The notes: a model not told the origin generated them from the sequence alone. Numbered from the stretch's first letter, positions 9,780-18,704 are shown. The stretch: 34,100 bases of DNA from Comamonas sp. lk (GCA_943327245.2 CALPWK020000007.1:1-34100); one strand, 5' to 3'. A program made the numbers and translations.

Positions 9780-10823
9780 ATGAATCAAATGAATAGACGA
9801 GGATTTATTAATTTAAGTAGCTTAGGTATTACCAGTTTTTCAATACCCGCTTTTATAGCAAAGAAACCAGACGAAACAATAATGCCATTGGTTGCGTCCA
9901 CTTGGGATGCTGGAATTAATGCCAATGCGGCAGCATGGAAAGTATTAGCTGCAGGCGGTACTGCTTTGGATGCAGTGGAAAAAGGGGTAATGGTAACTGA
10001 GGACGAAATAAGCTGCTGCGTGGGATTAGCCGCAAATCCTGACAGAGACGGTCACGTAACTTTAGACGCTTCTATTATGGATCATCAATATAATTGTGGT
10101 AGTGTTGCCTTTTTAGAAAGAATCAAACATCCTATTTCGGTAGCGCGTCGCGTGATGGAAAAAACCCCACATGTAATGTTAGTAGGTGAAGGTGCACAAC
10201 AATTTGCAATAGCAGAAGGATTCCCATTAGAGTCAGGAGCACTTTCTCCAGATGCACAAAAAGCTTATGACAATTGGTTAAAAACGTCTACTTATAAGCC
10301 GGTTATAAATGTAGAAAGAGTTTCACAACCACATCAAAATGATGCAGCTTTTGCAGCTCCTAAAAGATTTGCCAATGGCGACTGGAATCATGATACTATT
10401 GGAATGGTGGCATTAGACAAATTCGGTAATTTGTCTGGAAGTTGTACGACTAGTGGCGCTGGATTTAAAATGCGGGGTCGTTTAGGGGACTCTCCTATTA
10501 TTGGCGCTGGATTATATGTTGATAATGAAGTGGGTGCAGTTGTGGCAACAGGTCAAGGAGAAGACGTTATCCGTGTTGCAGGTGCTAGTGCGGTAGTGGA
10601 ATGGATGCGTCAAGGAAAGTCTCCAAAGGAAGCATGTAGATTGGTGGTAGAAAAAATAAATAGAATAAAAAAAGAAAAAGCAGCCACTATTCAAGTTTGT
10701 TTTGTTGCTATTAATAAAAAAGGGGAACATGGTGCATTTGCATTACATAATGGATTTAATTATGCAGTACAAACACAAAAAGGAAGTCAATTATTAGAAT
10801 CGTCTTTTATTTCAACTATATAA
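9780..10823 (+). CDS. Glycosylasparaginase (N4-(beta-N-acetylglucosaminyl)-L-asparaginase)
   Basis: This is an N-terminal-nucleophile hydrolase that cuts the GlcNAc-Asn bond of N-linked glycopeptides. The precursor self-cleaves between Asp205 and Thr206 in GDWNHDTIGMVALD, making Thr206 the new N-terminal nucleophile of the beta chain. Substrate-binding Arg and Asp lie in MRGRLGDSPIIGAGLYVDN, and TGQGEDVIR is also conserved. The N-terminus MNQMNRRGFINLSSLGITSF is a twin-arginine-type signal, so the enzyme is probably periplasmic, as for the well-known Elizabethkingia enzyme. It is 347 residues, normal for the family. CutC follows after 80 bp without an evident terminator, so they may be cotranscribed. 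The family call is very secure; the start could be the first or second Met. Confidence 0.94.
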   Translation: MNQMNRRGFINLSSLGITSFSIPAFIAKKPDETIMPLVASTWDAGINANAAAWKVLAAGGTALDAVEKGVMVTEDEISCCVGLAANPDRDGHVTLDASIMDHQYNCGSVAFLERIKHPISVARRVMEKTPHVMLVGEGAQQFAIAEGFPLESGALSPDAQKAYDNWLKTSTYKPVINVERVSQPHQNDAAFAAPKRFANGDWNHDTIGMVALDKFGNLSGSCTTSGAGFKMRGRLGDSPIIGAGLYVDNEVGAVVATGQGEDVIRVAGASAVVEWMRQGKSPKEACRLVVEKINRIKKEKAATIQVCFVAINKKGEHGAFALHNGFNYAVQTQKGSQLLESSFISTI

Positions 10824-10903
10824 TTTTTTTATAGAATAAATTTATTTCAGTGGTGATTTTATAGCTACTGTATTATTGAAGTTAAAATTTGAATTATTAA
10901 ATT

Positions 10904-11632
10904 ATGTCACAATCTATATTATTAGAAATCGCGGTTTTTAATATTGAGTCTGCCTTAAAAGCAATGATGGCAGGTGCTGATAGAATTGAGTTTTGTGAAA
11001 ATCCTCAAGAAGGGGGCACTACCCCGTCTTATGGAAGTTTACAAGTATTGTCTAAACTAGCCACTACTCCGGTTTTCCCAATTATAAGACCAAGAGGCGG
11101 AGATTTTTTATATACCGAATATGAATTCGAATCCATTAAGGAAGATTTAATAATGATAAAGCAATTAGATTATCCAGGAGCAGTTATTGGTTTATTAAAT
11201 AGGGATGGTTCCATTGACATAGATCGAACTTCCGCATTAGTTGAATTAGCTGGTGAAATGGAAATCACCTTTCACAGAGCCTTTGATAGATGCAATAATG
11301 CAGTTAAAGGTTTGGAAGCAATTATTCAAACGGGTTGCAAAAGAATTTTAACAAGTGGTCAAGTCCCTAATGCAAATGATGCATTGCCTGTATTAAAACA
11401 ATTAGTTGACCAAGCGGGAGATAGAATAATAATTATGCCTGGAAGTGGTGTTCGAGCAAATAATATTGATCATATAATTCAATCAACTGGTGCAAAAGAG
11501 ATTCATAGTTCAGCCAGAAAAATGTTTCCCTCAAAAATGAGTTTTAATCAATTAACTATGCAGGAACAGATGCAATTTACTGGAGTTGACGAAAATGAAA
11601 TAATAGAAATGTTAGCCAAAATAAATTGCTAG
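10904..11632 (+). CDS. cutC: CutC family protein
   Basis: This 242-residue cytosolic TIM barrel has the CutC hallmarks: EIAVFNIESALKAMMAGADR, IEFCENPQEGGTTPSYG, PIIRPRGGDF, TFHRAFD, RILTSGQ, IMPGSGVRANN and EIHSSA. CutC is usually labelled a copper-homeostasis protein, but in E. coli the copper phenotype has been traced to a small RNA encoded at the 3' end of the gene, so the protein's real activity is unsettled. The barrel is phosphosugar- or hydrolase-like in shape. Its position directly behind a glycosylasparaginase and near a HexNAc-kinase-like gene suggests a carbohydrate role, which is inference. No metal-binding Cys/His cluster typical of copper chaperones is visible. Confidence 0.93.
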   Translation: MSQSILLEIAVFNIESALKAMMAGADRIEFCENPQEGGTTPSYGSLQVLSKLATTPVFPIIRPRGGDFLYTEYEFESIKEDLIMIKQLDYPGAVIGLLNRDGSIDIDRTSALVELAGEMEITFHRAFDRCNNAVKGLEAIIQTGCKRILTSGQVPNANDALPVLKQLVDQAGDRIIIMPGSGVRANNIDHIIQSTGAKEIHSSARKMFPSKMSFNQLTMQEQMQFTGVDENEIIEMLAKINC

Positions 11633-11661
11633 CTACTAATTAGAAATAAACTAGTGTTAAA

Positions 11662-12900
11662 TTAATATAACATTCTTGCCCTAATAGTATGTTTAACTTC
11701 TTTAAGTAAAGCAATTGCTTGTTTAGAAAGTTTAGACTCAACGTCTAATACTACATACCCAATATCTTCGTTTGTTTTTAAATATTGACCCACAATATTT
11801 ATTTTATTTTTGGACAGTGCAGTATTGATTGCACTTAGTACTCCCGGTACATTATTATGAATATGTAATATACGGTGAGCCCCTTCTACTGGTGGTAAAC
11901 TAATTGATGGAATAGTATGAGAACCATTAGATACGCCTCTTTCAAGGTATTGATATAATTTAATACTTACATCCTCTCCAATATTTTCTTGAGCTTCTTC
12001 AGTAGATCCTCCAATATGTGGTGTTAGAATTACATTTGACAAACCTTGTAATGGGGTTTCAAATGCGTCTCCATTTTTCTCGGGTTCCAAAGGGAATACA
12101 TCAATAGCAGCTCCGGAAATTTGTTTACTTTTTAATGCTTCAGTTAAAGTAACTAAGTCAACTACTTCGCCACGTGCATAATTAATTAAAATAGATCCTT
12201 GTTTAAATTGTTTGATGACTTCTTTACTTATCAAATTTTTAGTTTGATTCGTATCAGGTACATGTATGGAAATTATATCAGAACTGCTTACAAGTTCTTT
12301 AATACTTTTTACGGATTGTGCATTACCCAATGGTAATTTTGTTTCTATATCATAGAACTTTACTTTCATACCCATGGCTTCTGCCATGATACTTAATTGG
12401 GTTCCAATATTACCATATCCTAAAATACCCATTGTTTTACCACGCATTTCAAAACTACCTTTTGCATCTTTATTCCAAATACCTTCGTGGGCTGATTTAT
12501 TTTTATCAATTATTTTACGAATCAACATGATAGAAGACCCAATAACTAATTCTGCTACGGAACGTGTATTACTATAAGGAGCATTAAATACTGCAATACC
12601 TTTTTGTTTACATGCTTTAAGGTCAACTTGATTGATACCAATACAAAAACAACCTATCGCTTGTAATTTTTTTGCATTGTCCAACACCTTCTTTGAAATA
12701 AAGGTTTTGGAACGGATACCTAAAATATGAACATCTTTAATTACTTTAATAAGTTCCTCCTCACTCAAAGCGCCTGATATCTTTTTAACATCTGTATATC
12801 CTTGTTCTTTAAAATATTGAACTGCCTTATCGCTAATATTTTCCAAAAACAAAACCTTGATCTTGTCCTTTGGATAACTGGTGTTAAAAATGATACTCAT
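11662..12900 (-). CDS. serA: D-3-phosphoglycerate dehydrogenase
   Basis: This enzyme catalyses the first step of the phosphorylated serine pathway, oxidising 3-phosphoglycerate with NAD. It has 412 residues, close to the E. coli SerA form. The substrate domain ends near residue 110 and the Rossmann motif is MGILGYGNIGTQLS. The catalytic Arg, Glu and His lie in NYARGEVVDL, FPLEPEKN and LTPHIGGSTEEAQ. A C-terminal ACT domain (HIHNNVPGVLSAINTALSKN onward) is the usual serine-feedback site. The start ATG is supported by a TAGCTTTG promoter element only 5 bp upstream, implying a near-leaderless transcript. No other serine gene is adjacent. Confidence 0.95.
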   Translation of the reverse strand: MSIIFNTSYPKDKIKVLFLENISDKAVQYFKEQGYTDVKKISGALSEEELIKVIKDVHILGIRSKTFISKKVLDNAKKLQAIGCFCIGINQVDLKACKQKGIAVFNAPYSNTRSVAELVIGSSIMLIRKIIDKNKSAHEGIWNKDAKGSFEMRGKTMGILGYGNIGTQLSIMAEAMGMKVKFYDIETKLPLGNAQSVKSIKELVSSSDIISIHVPDTNQTKNLISKEVIKQFKQGSILINYARGEVVDLVTLTEALKSKQISGAAIDVFPLEPEKNGDAFETPLQGLSNVILTPHIGGSTEEAQENIGEDVSIKLYQYLERGVSNGSHTIPSISLPPVEGAHRILHIHNNVPGVLSAINTALSKNKINIVGQYLKTNEDIGYVVLDVESKLSKQAIALLKEVKHTIRARMLY

Positions 12901-12904
12901 GAAG

Positions 12905-12912
12905 CAAAGCTA
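12905..12912 (-). promoter_or_regulatory. -7 promoter element of serA
   Basis: The minus strand reads TAGCTTTG, an exact TAnnTTTG match, ending 4 bp before the serA ATG. I see no TTG at the expected distance upstream. If real, the transcript has almost no leader. Confidence 0.4.
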
Positions 12913-12966
12913 AAATATTTTTCGCTCTTTAGCCTTCATTAACAATAAATTGTAGCAATTCTGCGT

Positions 12967-12974
12967 TATTTTTG
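12967..12974 (+). promoter_or_regulatory. -7 promoter element of the serine-hydrolase gene
   Basis: TATTTTTG matches TAnnTTTG exactly and ends 21 bp before the ATG at 12996. The only nearby TTG (12950-12952) is 14 bp upstream, shorter than usual spacing. Confidence 0.35.
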
Positions 12975-12995
12975 TATACCCTTAATTACTAACAG

Positions 12996-14219
12996 ATGAT
13001 CGTCAGAATTTCTCTTTTACTTACTTTTTTTATTATTAGCTGTTCATGTGGAACAAGCCAAGGACCAATAAGTCTGGATAATTCAGAAAACATACCTTTC
13101 GTTTACAATAAGCTTTCTGCTAATGACAAAACTAAATATGCGGACGAAGTAAAAGCTAAATATGAGAAATTAATAGGTAACCGAGGGTTTAGCGGTCAAA
13201 TATTAGTTGCGAAAAATGGAGAGATCATCTTTGAAGATTATAAAGGGTATTCAAATTATAAAGACAAGTCATTAATTCTTGCAGAGACCCCAATTCATTT
13301 AGCCTCTGTTTCCAAAACCTTTACAGGTATGGTTGCTTTGAAATTATGGGAAGAAAAAAAATTGGATTTAAAAGCGCCAGTATCTAAATACCTACCTAAA
13401 TTCCCCTATTCGGACGTTACAATTGAGGAATTGTTGTCTCATAGAAGTGGATTACCAGATTATACCTATTTCATGGAAACACGTAAATATGTTTCTATAA
13501 AAAGTAAGAATAGAAGAGGTAGATGGGTAAAAAAATTAAAATTAATAAGTAATGAAGCCCCTTTTAAAAATGGGATCTATAATAACCAAGACGTTTTAGA
13601 TTTTATGGTTGCTAAACACCCTGCTCCAGCTGCGAATCCAGATAGAGTGTTTAAATATTGTAATACAAATTATGTACTGTTGGCTTTGATTATAGAGAAA
13701 ATCACTGGAACTGATTTTCCAACTTATATGAATGAAAATGTATTCAAACCGTTGAAAATGAATAATTCATATATTTTTAGTGCAAAGACAATTAATAAAT
13801 ACACGCCTTCTTATAATGCTAAAATGCAGCCTTATAGAATTGAAAAATACGACTGTATCTATGGTGACAAAAATGTATATAGTACCGTTAGAGACTTATA
13901 TTTATGGGACAAAGCCTTAACTGAAGGCTTATTTTTAGCCCCAGCTACGCTTGAAATGGCTTATGAACCCAAGAGCCCAACCAATAAATATTGGCATAAT
14001 TATGGTTTAGGATGGCGCATTTTAGCTAAGCCTAACGAGGAACGATTAATTTATCATAATGGATGGTGGCATGGTAATAACACCGTGTTTACGCGCTTAA
14101 TTGGAGAAACTGCAACCATTATTATTCTAGGTAATAGATTCAATAAGTCAATCTATAAAGGCAAGGAAATTGCTTCTATATTCACAGGCAAGGAGGACAC
14201 TACCTCTTTAGTTGAGTAA
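12996..14219 (+). CDS. Serine-hydrolase lipoprotein (class C beta-lactamase / DD-peptidase-like)
   Basis: This 407-residue protein belongs to the beta-lactamase-fold serine hydrolases (PF00144 type), which include DD-peptidases and esterases. The N-terminus MIVRISLLLTFFIISC has a lipobox (IISC, Cys16), so it is probably a lipid-anchored envelope protein. The nucleophile motif is SVSK (Ser104, Lys107), followed by LLSHRSGLPDY, the Tyr motif YCN (221-223), and a C-terminal HNGWWHGNN replacing the KTG box. An insertion around 160-190 is basic. The distant motif wording argues for envelope peptidase or esterase activity rather than antibiotic resistance. It is divergent from serA and 85 bp before hppA. 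The exact substrate is unknown. Confidence 0.85.
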   Translation: MIVRISLLLTFFIISCSCGTSQGPISLDNSENIPFVYNKLSANDKTKYADEVKAKYEKLIGNRGFSGQILVAKNGEIIFEDYKGYSNYKDKSLILAETPIHLASVSKTFTGMVALKLWEEKKLDLKAPVSKYLPKFPYSDVTIEELLSHRSGLPDYTYFMETRKYVSIKSKNRRGRWVKKLKLISNEAPFKNGIYNNQDVLDFMVAKHPAPAANPDRVFKYCNTNYVLLALIIEKITGTDFPTYMNENVFKPLKMNNSYIFSAKTINKYTPSYNAKMQPYRIEKYDCIYGDKNVYSTVRDLYLWDKALTEGLFLAPATLEMAYEPKSPTNKYWHNYGLGWRILAKPNEERLIYHNGWWHGNNTVFTRLIGETATIIILGNRFNKSIYKGKEIASIFTGKEDTTSLVE

Positions 14220-14230
14220 AATTGGCATTT

Positions 14231-14264
14231 TTGCACGTTTTTTGGCCTTTTCACCCTATTTTTG
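14231..14264 (+). promoter_or_regulatory. Promoter of hppA
   Basis: TTG at 14231-14233 is followed after 23 bp by TATTTTTG at 14257-14264, an exact match to the Bacteroidota -7 consensus. The ATG of hppA is 40 bp further down. This is one of the better promoter matches in the window. Confidence 0.55.
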
Positions 14265-14304
14265 CAGACCTTATTCGTAATTTAAAGTATATATATTATT
14301 GCTT

Positions 14305-16701
14305 ATGAAAGATTTGTTATTTTATGCCGTTCCGGCAATGGGTATTGTTGGTTTATTGTATACCCTATTGAAATTCAACTGGGTATCTAAACAAGATGCT
14401 GGTAATGAAAGAATGAAAGAGATCAGCACTTATATTGCTGAAGGTGCTATGGCATTCTTAAAAGCTGAATGGAAAATCTTAGGATATTTCGTAGTTATCG
14501 TAGCCTTATTATTAGGCTTTATGGCTACAAAAAATGCAGAGAGCCATTGGAGTATTGCAATATCATTTGTTATCGGTGCTGTATTTAGTGCAACTGCCGG
14601 TTATATTGGCATGAAAGTAGCTACCAAAGCAAATGTAAGAACTGCACAAGCAGCTAAAACAAGTTTAGCACAAGCATTGAAAGTGTCATTTACTGGTGGA
14701 TCTGTGATGGGCTTAGGCGTATCTGGATTAGCCGTATTAGGTTTAGGTGGATTATTTCTTTTATTAAAGCAAATGTTCTACGTAAACGGTGACCCTTCTG
14801 AAATGCTTCGTACAATAGAAGTATTAACTGGTTTTTCTTTAGGTGCTGAGTCAATCGCCTTATTTGCGCGTGTTGGTGGTGGTATCTACACTAAAGCAGC
14901 AGACGTAGGAGCAGACTTAGTAGGTAAAGTAGAAGCGGGTATTCCAGAAGATGATCCTCGTAATCCTGCAACTATTGCAGATAACGTAGGTGACAATGTT
15001 GGTGACGTTGCTGGAATGGGAGCCGATCTATTTGGTTCATATGTTGCAACCGTTTTAGCAACAATGGTTTTAGGTCAGGAAGTTACTGCAGTAGGTGGTG
15101 GTAAATTAGTGGATGCCTTTGGTGGACTATCTCCTATTTTATTACCAATGTTAATTGCAGGGGTAGGTATTTTATTATCAATTATTGGAACCTTCTTTGT
15201 ACGTATTAGTGATAACGCTGGTTTGAACACTGCTACTGTACAGAAAGCTTTAAATATGGGTAACTATGGTTCTATGATTTTAACAGCAATTGCTTGTTAT
15301 TTCTTAGTATCAAATATTTTACCAGAAACCATGTCATTACGTGGTATCGAGTTTACAAGAAACGGAGTTATTGGTGCTATCGCTGTAGGTTTAATAGTAG
15401 GTACTTTAATGAGTATCATTACTGAATATTATACTGCAATGGGTAAGCGTCCAGTAATGAGTATTATCAAACAATCAAGTACAGGACACGCAACAAATAT
15501 TATTGGTGGTTTAGCAATTGGAATGGAATCTACTTTCATGCCAATTATAGTTTTAGCTGCTGGTATATTCGGAGCATCTTATTGTGCAGGTTTATATGGT
15601 GTTGCAATTGCTGCAGCAGGAATGATGGCTACAACTGCTATGCAATTAGCAATTGATGCTTTTGGACCTATCGCAGACAATGCTGGTGGTATTGCTGAAA
15701 TGAGTGAGTTACCTGCTGAAGTGCGTGAGAAAACAGATATTCTAGATGCGGTAGGAAATACAACAGCTGCAAGTGGTAAAGGATTTGCCATTGCTTCTGC
15801 TGCATTAACTTCTTTAGCATTATTCGCAGCCTTCGTTGGTGTAGCGATGCCAAATAATCAACATATTGATATCTACAAGGCAGACGTTTTAGCTGCTTTA
15901 TTTGTAGGTGGAATGATTCCATTCATCTTCTCTTCTTTGGCCATTCGTGCTGTAGGAGAAGCTGCTATGGCAATGGTAGAAGAAGTTCGTCGTCAGTTCC
16001 GTACCATTCCAGGAATTATGGAAGGTACTGGTAAGCCAGAATATGAAAAATGTGTTGCAATTAGTACGGAAGCTTCGTTGAAAAAAATGATGTTGCCAGG
16101 TGCTATCACTATTATCTCTCCTATTTTAATCGGTTTCACAATGGGCCCAGAAGCTTTAGGTGGCTTCTTAGCTGGTGCAACTGTAAGTGGTGTATTAATG
16201 GGTATTTTTCAAAATAATGCGGGTGGTGCTTGGGATAACGCTAAGAAATCTTTTGAGAAAGGCGTGGAAATTAACGGTGAAATGTTCTATAAAAAATCTG
16301 AACCACATAAAGCATCTGTAACAGGTGACACTGTGGGAGATCCTTTTAAAGATACATCAGGCCCTTCAATGAATATCTTGATCAAATTAATGTCTATTGT
16401 TTCTTTAGTTATTGCTCCAACTTTGGCGCAAATTCACAAGACAGATGCTGCTCCAGTAAAATCACAAATGGTGGAAATTTCAGTTATTAATACTGATTCT
16501 TCTGCAGCTATTAGCGATTCATCTAAAACAGTTACTATCAGTGCGAATACTAAAACATTAGTACAAGCATTACAAGAAGAAGGAATTGCACCAATTGACA
16601 ATGTAAATATTCAAATCAAAGACGGTAAAATCACTGTAAATGGTAAAGCATTAACAGACGAGCAAAATGCTAAATTTTCATCTTATTTGAAAAAGAAATA
16701 A
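14305..16701 (+). CDS. hppA: Membrane-bound ion-pumping pyrophosphatase
   Basis: HppA couples hydrolysis of cytosolic pyrophosphate to export of H+ and/or Na+. The ORF track starts at TTG 14299; the ATG at 14305 gives 798 residues. The many membrane helices carry the pyrophosphate-binding signature [20 protein letters not shown] (about 200-219) followed by [20 protein letters not shown], and a later matching acidic segment [27 protein letters not shown] has Ala where K+-independent enzymes have Lys, which points to the K+-dependent class. Ion specificity cannot be settled by eye. After the last helix (ending near 710) there is an extra polar tail of about 87 residues, unusual for the family and ending in [20 protein letters not shown]. 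It ends at a strong terminator. Confidence 0.96.
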   Translation: MKDLLFYAVPAMGIVGLLYTLLKFNWVSKQDAGNERMKEISTYIAEGAMAFLKAEWKILGYFVVIVALLLGFMATKNAESHWSIAISFVIGAVFSATAGYIGMKVATKANVRTAQAAKTSLAQALKVSFTGGSVMGLGVSGLAVLGLGGLFLLLKQMFYVNGDPSEMLRTIEVLTGFSLGAESIALFARVGGGIYTKAADVGADLVGKVEAGIPEDDPRNPATIADNVGDNVGDVAGMGADLFGSYVATVLATMVLGQEVTAVGGGKLVDAFGGLSPILLPMLIAGVGILLSIIGTFFVRISDNAGLNTATVQKALNMGNYGSMILTAIACYFLVSNILPETMSLRGIEFTRNGVIGAIAVGLIVGTLMSIITEYYTAMGKRPVMSIIKQSSTGHATNIIGGLAIGMESTFMPIIVLAAGIFGASYCAGLYGVAIAAAGMMATTAMQLAIDAFGPIADNAGGIAEMSELPAEVREKTDILDAVGNTTAASGKGFAIASAALTSLALFAAFVGVAMPNNQHIDIYKADVLAALFVGGMIPFIFSSLAIRAVGEAAMAMVEEVRRQFRTIPGIMEGTGKPEYEKCVAISTEASLKKMMLPGAITIISPILIGFTMGPEALGGFLAGATVSGVLMGIFQNNAGGAWDNAKKSFEKGVEINGEMFYKKSEPHKASVTGDTVGDPFKDTSGPSMNILIKLMSIVSLVIAPTLAQIHKTDAAPVKSQMVEISVINTDSSAAISDSSKTVTISANTKTLVQALQEEGIAPIDNVNIQIKDGKITVNGKALTDEQNAKFSSYLKKK

Positions 16702-16730
16702 TCGAGTCTAAATTTTTAGAACTCTTTAAC

Positions 16731-16758
16731 AAAAAGTCCCACAATGGTGGGACTTTTT
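16731..16758 (+). terminator. Intrinsic terminator of hppA
   Basis: A perfect 12-bp stem, AAAAAGTCCCAC / GTGGGACTTTTT, encloses the 4-nt loop AATG and ends in a T-run. It lies 30 bp after the hppA stop and insulates it from the blaI-like gene. Confidence 0.92.
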
Positions 16759-16770
16759 TATTGCGATAAA

Positions 16771-16796
16771 TCGTAAATTACGAACACAATCGTAAT
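16771..16796. promoter_or_regulatory. Likely operator of the BlaI-type repressor
   Basis: Three alternating half-sites occur just before the repressor start codon: TCGTAA (16771-16776), TTACGA (16778-16783) and TCGTAA (16790-16795). The first two form a palindrome with a 1-bp centre. ATTACGA/TCGTAAT form a second, perfect 7-bp inverted repeat with a 6-bp spacer. The site ends 3 bp before the ATG, a position suited to autorepression. Confidence 0.6.
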
Positions 16797-16799
16797 ACC

Positions 16800-17177
16800 A
16801 TGAGCAAACAATTCAAGCCTACCGAAAGTGAATTAGAGATATTAAGCATATTATGGGAGCATGAGCATGCAACAGTCAGAATGGTACATGAAGTGGTCCA
16901 AAAAACAAGAGACGTTGGTTATACCACTACCTTGAAATTAATGCAGATAATGCATGAGAAAGGATTAGTAACAAGAAATGAAACTGCTAAAACGCATATT
17001 TACACTCCTGTTTTTGTAAAAGAAAAAGCACAAGAGCAATATGTAGGAAAAATGATTAAGACCTTATTTAGTGGTAGTACTTCGCAATTAGTATTACAGG
17101 CATTGGGTAAACATAAGCCTACCTCACAAGACCTTATTGATATTAAAAAATTGATTGAAGAGTTAGAAAGCAAATAG
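16800..17177 (+). CDS. BlaI/MecI/CopY-family transcriptional repressor
   Basis: This 125-residue winged-helix DNA-binding protein has family wording throughout: PTESELEILSILWEHEHATV, VQKTRDVGYTTTLKLMQIMH, EKGLVTRNE, and a C-terminal dimerisation helix. BlaI-type repressors bind as dimers to palindromes and are inactivated by proteolysis triggered by a BlaR1-type membrane protease. Here the protease-like gene follows 33 bp later, and a palindromic operator lies directly upstream, so autoregulation is likely. No beta-lactamase or PBP gene is adjacent, so the controlled genes beyond its own operon are unknown. The family is secure. Confidence 0.93.
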   Translation: MSKQFKPTESELEILSILWEHEHATVRMVHEVVQKTRDVGYTTTLKLMQIMHEKGLVTRNETAKTHIYTPVFVKEKAQEQYVGKMIKTLFSGSTSQLVLQALGKHKPTSQDLIDIKKLIEELESK

Positions 17178-17210
17178 CGAAATAATATTTTTTTGATAAT
17201 CTAATAGCGC

Positions 17211-18704
17211 ATGCAATTCATCTCCTATATACCCAGTACAGTTATAATTAATATTGGATTCATGGCCATTTTATATTTGGTATATGAAACCATAAAACAT
17301 TTCTTCAATTTAAGCGCTAAGCAATTATTTATTATTGCGGTAAGCTTCGAGATTATTGGCCTGCTTCAATTTGCTGGGAAATTATTTTTACATAATAGCT
17401 CATTTGCTAGTAATCCATTTTCCTTAGTAACAATTACAAGTACATTAATTCAATGGAATAAAGAGGAATACCTAGTCTATTTAGGGTTAGTGTATTTTTT
17501 ATTTTTATTAATATTCATTTTGAGAGGGAGCTATCAGCTAAAAACCCTTAATAATATTCGGAGCAGTGCAAATTATTCAAATTCAAAGGAATGGAACCAA
17601 GAGATTCAAGACAGTTTTCAAATTAACAAGCATTTTAAAATAGGTGTAAGTAATTCGATTGATACACCAATTACATTTGGCTGGCTAGATCCAATTATTT
17701 TATTACCCATTACATTATGTAATCAGTTAAGTATTGAAGAAATTAAAATAATCATCTTGCATGAAATTGCACATATTGTAAGACAAGATTATATTATATA
17801 TTTATTAGTGTCGGCTTGTCATACCATTTTATATTTTAATCCGATTTCTTATTTATTTTCTAAAGAGATTAATATTCAGAGAGAAATAGCTTGTGATAGT
17901 TGGGTAGTTGCACATGCTAAAAATCCTATTCACTATTCAAAACTTTTATATACAATAGCAAATCATAATATAAATGTATTTGATAATAATTTATTTTTAA
18001 ATTTTATATCAAGACAAAATGAATTACTAATCCGTATTAAACATATCAACCAATTAAGTATAAAAAAAAATAAGTCATACTTTCAGTTATTTTGTTTAAT
18101 TGTATTAGCTGGCTTTACTATTTTCTTTACAATTAAGAAAAGTGCTAATAAAGTAGCAATTAAAAAAGCTATTACTACTTTACATAAATCTTCAAATACC
18201 CTATATCACACACACAAATCTTTACCAAATAAAGACATTGTTTCTGCCATTATTTTTGAAAAAGTAAAGAATCGCAATAGCAGTACTTATGCTAGTTTAA
18301 GTAGTGCTGTAGTTATTAAAACCAGTAAAGCATCAAATGAAAATCTGACTAAGGAAATCAATTCAACACCAACTACGTACTCTAAAATAGTTAATCATAC
18401 CTATGAATGGTTAAAGCAACATGAAAATATAAATCAGTTTGCTGGTTATGATTTGAAAAAAGATTCTATTGAGTATGATTTTGCAGAAAAACTAGTTTTA
18501 AGATCTATCCTAAAAAGTTATCAATTTAAGAAGGATATCTTAAATGCTAAAATGAAACAAGCTTCTAATCAGAAAGAAGCGTACGATTTTATAATGAATA
18601 GTAAAGAATGGGACGAAATTCAAAAATATGAAATATGGACAAAAGAATTTTTACAAAAGCATCCAGGCACTTTTAATCAGGTGGATAGTAGTCAGCAATT
18701 TTAA
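17211..18704 (+). CDS. M56-family membrane metalloprotease, BlaR1-like
   Basis: M56 proteases sense an outside signal and activate cleavage of a partner repressor inside. This 497-residue protein has hydrophobic segments near residues 8-25, 37-55, 87-105 and 190-215, and one near 285-300. The gluzincin zinc motif is HEIAH (184-188), with the third ligand Glu225 in REIACDSWVV. TPITFGWLDPIILLP upstream is also typical. The last 190 residues after the final helix form a Lys/Ser/Asn-rich extracytoplasmic domain. It lacks the penicillin-binding SxxK/STYK sensor of BlaR1, so the inducer is not evident. It is coupled to the BlaI gene, and its stop overlaps the stop of the convergent WbqC-like gene. 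Confidence 0.88.
   Translation: MQFISYIPSTVIINIGFMAILYLVYETIKHFFNLSAKQLFIIAVSFEIIGLLQFAGKLFLHNSSFASNPFSLVTITSTLIQWNKEEYLVYLGLVYFLFLLIFILRGSYQLKTLNNIRSSANYSNSKEWNQEIQDSFQINKHFKIGVSNSIDTPITFGWLDPIILLPITLCNQLSIEEIKIIILHEIAHIVRQDYIIYLLVSACHTILYFNPISYLFSKEINIQREIACDSWVVAHAKNPIHYSKLLYTIANHNINVFDNNLFLNFISRQNELLIRIKHINQLSIKKNKSYFQLFCLIVLAGFTIFFTIKKSANKVAIKKAITTLHKSSNTLYHTHKSLPNKDIVSAIIFEKVKNRNSSTYASLSSAVVIKTSKASNENLTKEINSTPTTYSKIVNHTYEWLKQHENINQFAGYDLKKDSIEYDFAEKLVLRSILKSYQFKKDILNAKMKQASNQKEAYDFIMNSKEWDEIQKYEIWTKEFLQKHPGTFNQVDSSQQF

Noticed and set aside
12996-14219. Beta-lactamase conferring resistance
   Set aside because: It has SxxK and YxN motifs but a divergent third box and a lipoprotein anchor. 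The fold also covers peptidases and esterases, and it is not next to the BlaI/M56 pair.
15668-15922. 84-residue minus-strand ORF inside hppA
   Set aside because: It is an antisense shadow of a conserved membrane-protein gene, with no supporting context.
16800-18704. BlaI/BlaR1 as a true beta-lactam resistance operon
   Set aside because: No beta-lactamase or alternative PBP is adjacent, and the penicillin-sensor domain is missing from the M56 protein.
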